Shown piece by piece: positions 12,532 through 13,214 of a DNA stretch of 13,214 nucleotides (the stretch's first letter is position 1; each line of letters opens with the position of its first letter). This DNA comes from Gammaproteobacteria bacterium (GTDB lineage Bacteria; Pseudomonadota; Gammaproteobacteria; S144-34). A program made the position numbers and the translations under genes. The notes below the pieces were generated by a model, which made no database searches, had not been told where the DNA came from, and was given only the letters and a program-made list of their open reading frames with translations. The DNA is taken from positions 1 through 13,214 of the forward strand of contig WGBS01000226.1 in NCBI GenBank assembly GCA_015494165.1, in the 5' to 3' direction.

Positions 12532-13214
12532 ATGGAGACACAGCGCCGCTTCCCCCAGGAGTTCAGCTTCGAGTTCTTCCCGCCGAAGACGGCGGAGGGG
12601 GAGGCGCGCCTGCGCGAGGCCTGGGAGGCGCTGCTGCCACTGCGCCCCGCCTTCTTCTCCGTGACCTACGGCGCGGGCGGCTCGACGCGCGAGCGCACCT
12701 ACGAGACCGTGCTCGCGCTGCGCGAGGCCACCGGGGTCGAGGTGGCGCCGCACCTTTCCTGCATCGGCTCCACGCGCGCGGCCATCCGCGAGCTGCTCGA
12801 GCGCTACCGCGCCGCCGGGGTGCGGCGCATCGTCGCCCTGCGCGGGGACCTGCCCTCGGGCATGGTCGAGCCCGGCGAGCTGCGCCACGCCAACGAGCTC
12901 GTGGCCTTCATCCGCGAGACCACGGGGAGGCACTTCCACATCGAGGTCGCCGCCTACCCCGAGTTCCACCCGCAGGCGCCGGGCGCGCGCGCCGACCTCG
13001 AGCACTTCCGGCGCAAGGTGGAGGCGGGCGCCGACTCGGCCATCACCCAGTACTTCTACAACGCCGACGCCTACTTCCGTTTCGTCGCCGACTGCGAGGC
13101 CATGGGGCTGGAAATCCCCATCGTGCCGGGCATCATGCCCATCACCAACTACGCGCAGCTCGCGCGCTTCTCCGACGCCTGCGGCGCCGAGATCCCGCGC
13201 TGGATCCGCAAGCG
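12532..13214 (+). CDS. metF: 5,10-methylenetetrahydrofolate reductase (C-terminus cut by window edge)
   Basis: FAD-dependent enzyme reducing methylene-tetrahydrofolate to 5-methyl-tetrahydrofolate, the methyl donor for methionine synthesis. 227 residues are present of a family length near 275-300. Seen: FSFEFFPPKT (11-20) with E14 near the proton-relay position, SVTYGAGGSTR (43-53), HLSCIGS (74-80), ALRGDLP (102-108), AAYPEFHP (140-147) and GADSAITQYFYNADAYFRF (166-184), followed by PGIMPITNYAQLARF. The ATG at 12532 gives the expected N-terminus. An in-frame GTG at 12529 adds one residue, and neither has a visible Shine-Dalgarno sequence. The gene follows ahcY by 88 nt, separated by heptamer repeats and a hairpin. 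Together with metK and ahcY it completes methyl-group supply, with methionine synthase encoded elsewhere. Confidence 0.95.
   Translation, partial: METQRRFPQEFSFEFFPPKTAEGEARLREAWEALLPLRPAFFSVTYGAGGSTRERTYETVLALREATGVEVAPHLSCIGSTRAAIRELLERYRAAGVRRIVALRGDLPSGMVEPGELRHANELVAFIRETTGRHFHIEVAAYPEFHPQAPGARADLEHFRRKVEAGADSAITQYFYNADAYFRFVADCEAMGLEIPIVPGIMPITNYAQLARFSDACGAEIPRWIRK

Overview
The window reads as a compact, very GC-rich (by eye near 70%) bacterial chromosome segment carrying housekeeping carbon and methyl-group metabolism. The proteins resemble gammaproteobacterial versions, for example a phosphoglycerate kinase starting MSVIKMTELDL and an adenosylhomocysteinase ending KPDHYRY. The layout (tkt-gap-pgk-pyk-fba facing metK-ahcY-metF) suggests a Gammaproteobacterium, possibly a chemolithotrophic or phototrophic Chromatiales/Ectothiorhodospiraceae relative. 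That placement is inference: no rRNA or RuBisCO gene is present to confirm it. No phage, transposase, CRISPR, tRNA or toxin gene was seen.

Minus strand, 8373 down to 1373: a five-gene cluster of transketolase, glyceraldehyde-3-phosphate dehydrogenase, phosphoglycerate kinase, pyruvate kinase and a Calvin-cycle-type class II fructose-bisphosphate aldolase. It ends in a clear intrinsic terminator (1320-1348). The set covers the shared reversible core of glycolysis, gluconeogenesis and the Calvin cycle, with pyruvate kinase as the exit to pyruvate. A separate, divergent class II aldolase paralogue (859 down to the window edge) follows and appears to have its own control region.

Plus strand, 8773 to the right edge: an orphan PhnD-like periplasmic binding protein, then metK, ahcY and metF (cut by the edge). 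The last three make S-adenosylmethionine, remove S-adenosylhomocysteine and supply methyl-tetrahydrofolate for methionine regeneration. phnD-like and metK are preceded by near-identical promoter-like sequences (TTGCGC or GTGCGC, 17 bp, TAGACT), so the orphan may share housekeeping expression.

The least ordinary content is non-coding. Two intergenic islands (1081-1300 and 12444-12500) consist of a degenerate 7-bp tandem repeat family held in strict register. In each, units of one orientation are followed by inverted units, and each island ends at or in a strong hairpin. The larger island contains a 21-bp higher-order repeat made of three heptamers. Other observations are a 28-bp perfect palindrome between gap and pgk, a dyad over the predicted tkt start site, a 12-bp palindrome in front of ahcY, and a repeated ATTCC motif in front of the second aldolase. 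I did not find a clear new enzymatic or defence system; the heptamer family is the best candidate for something undescribed.
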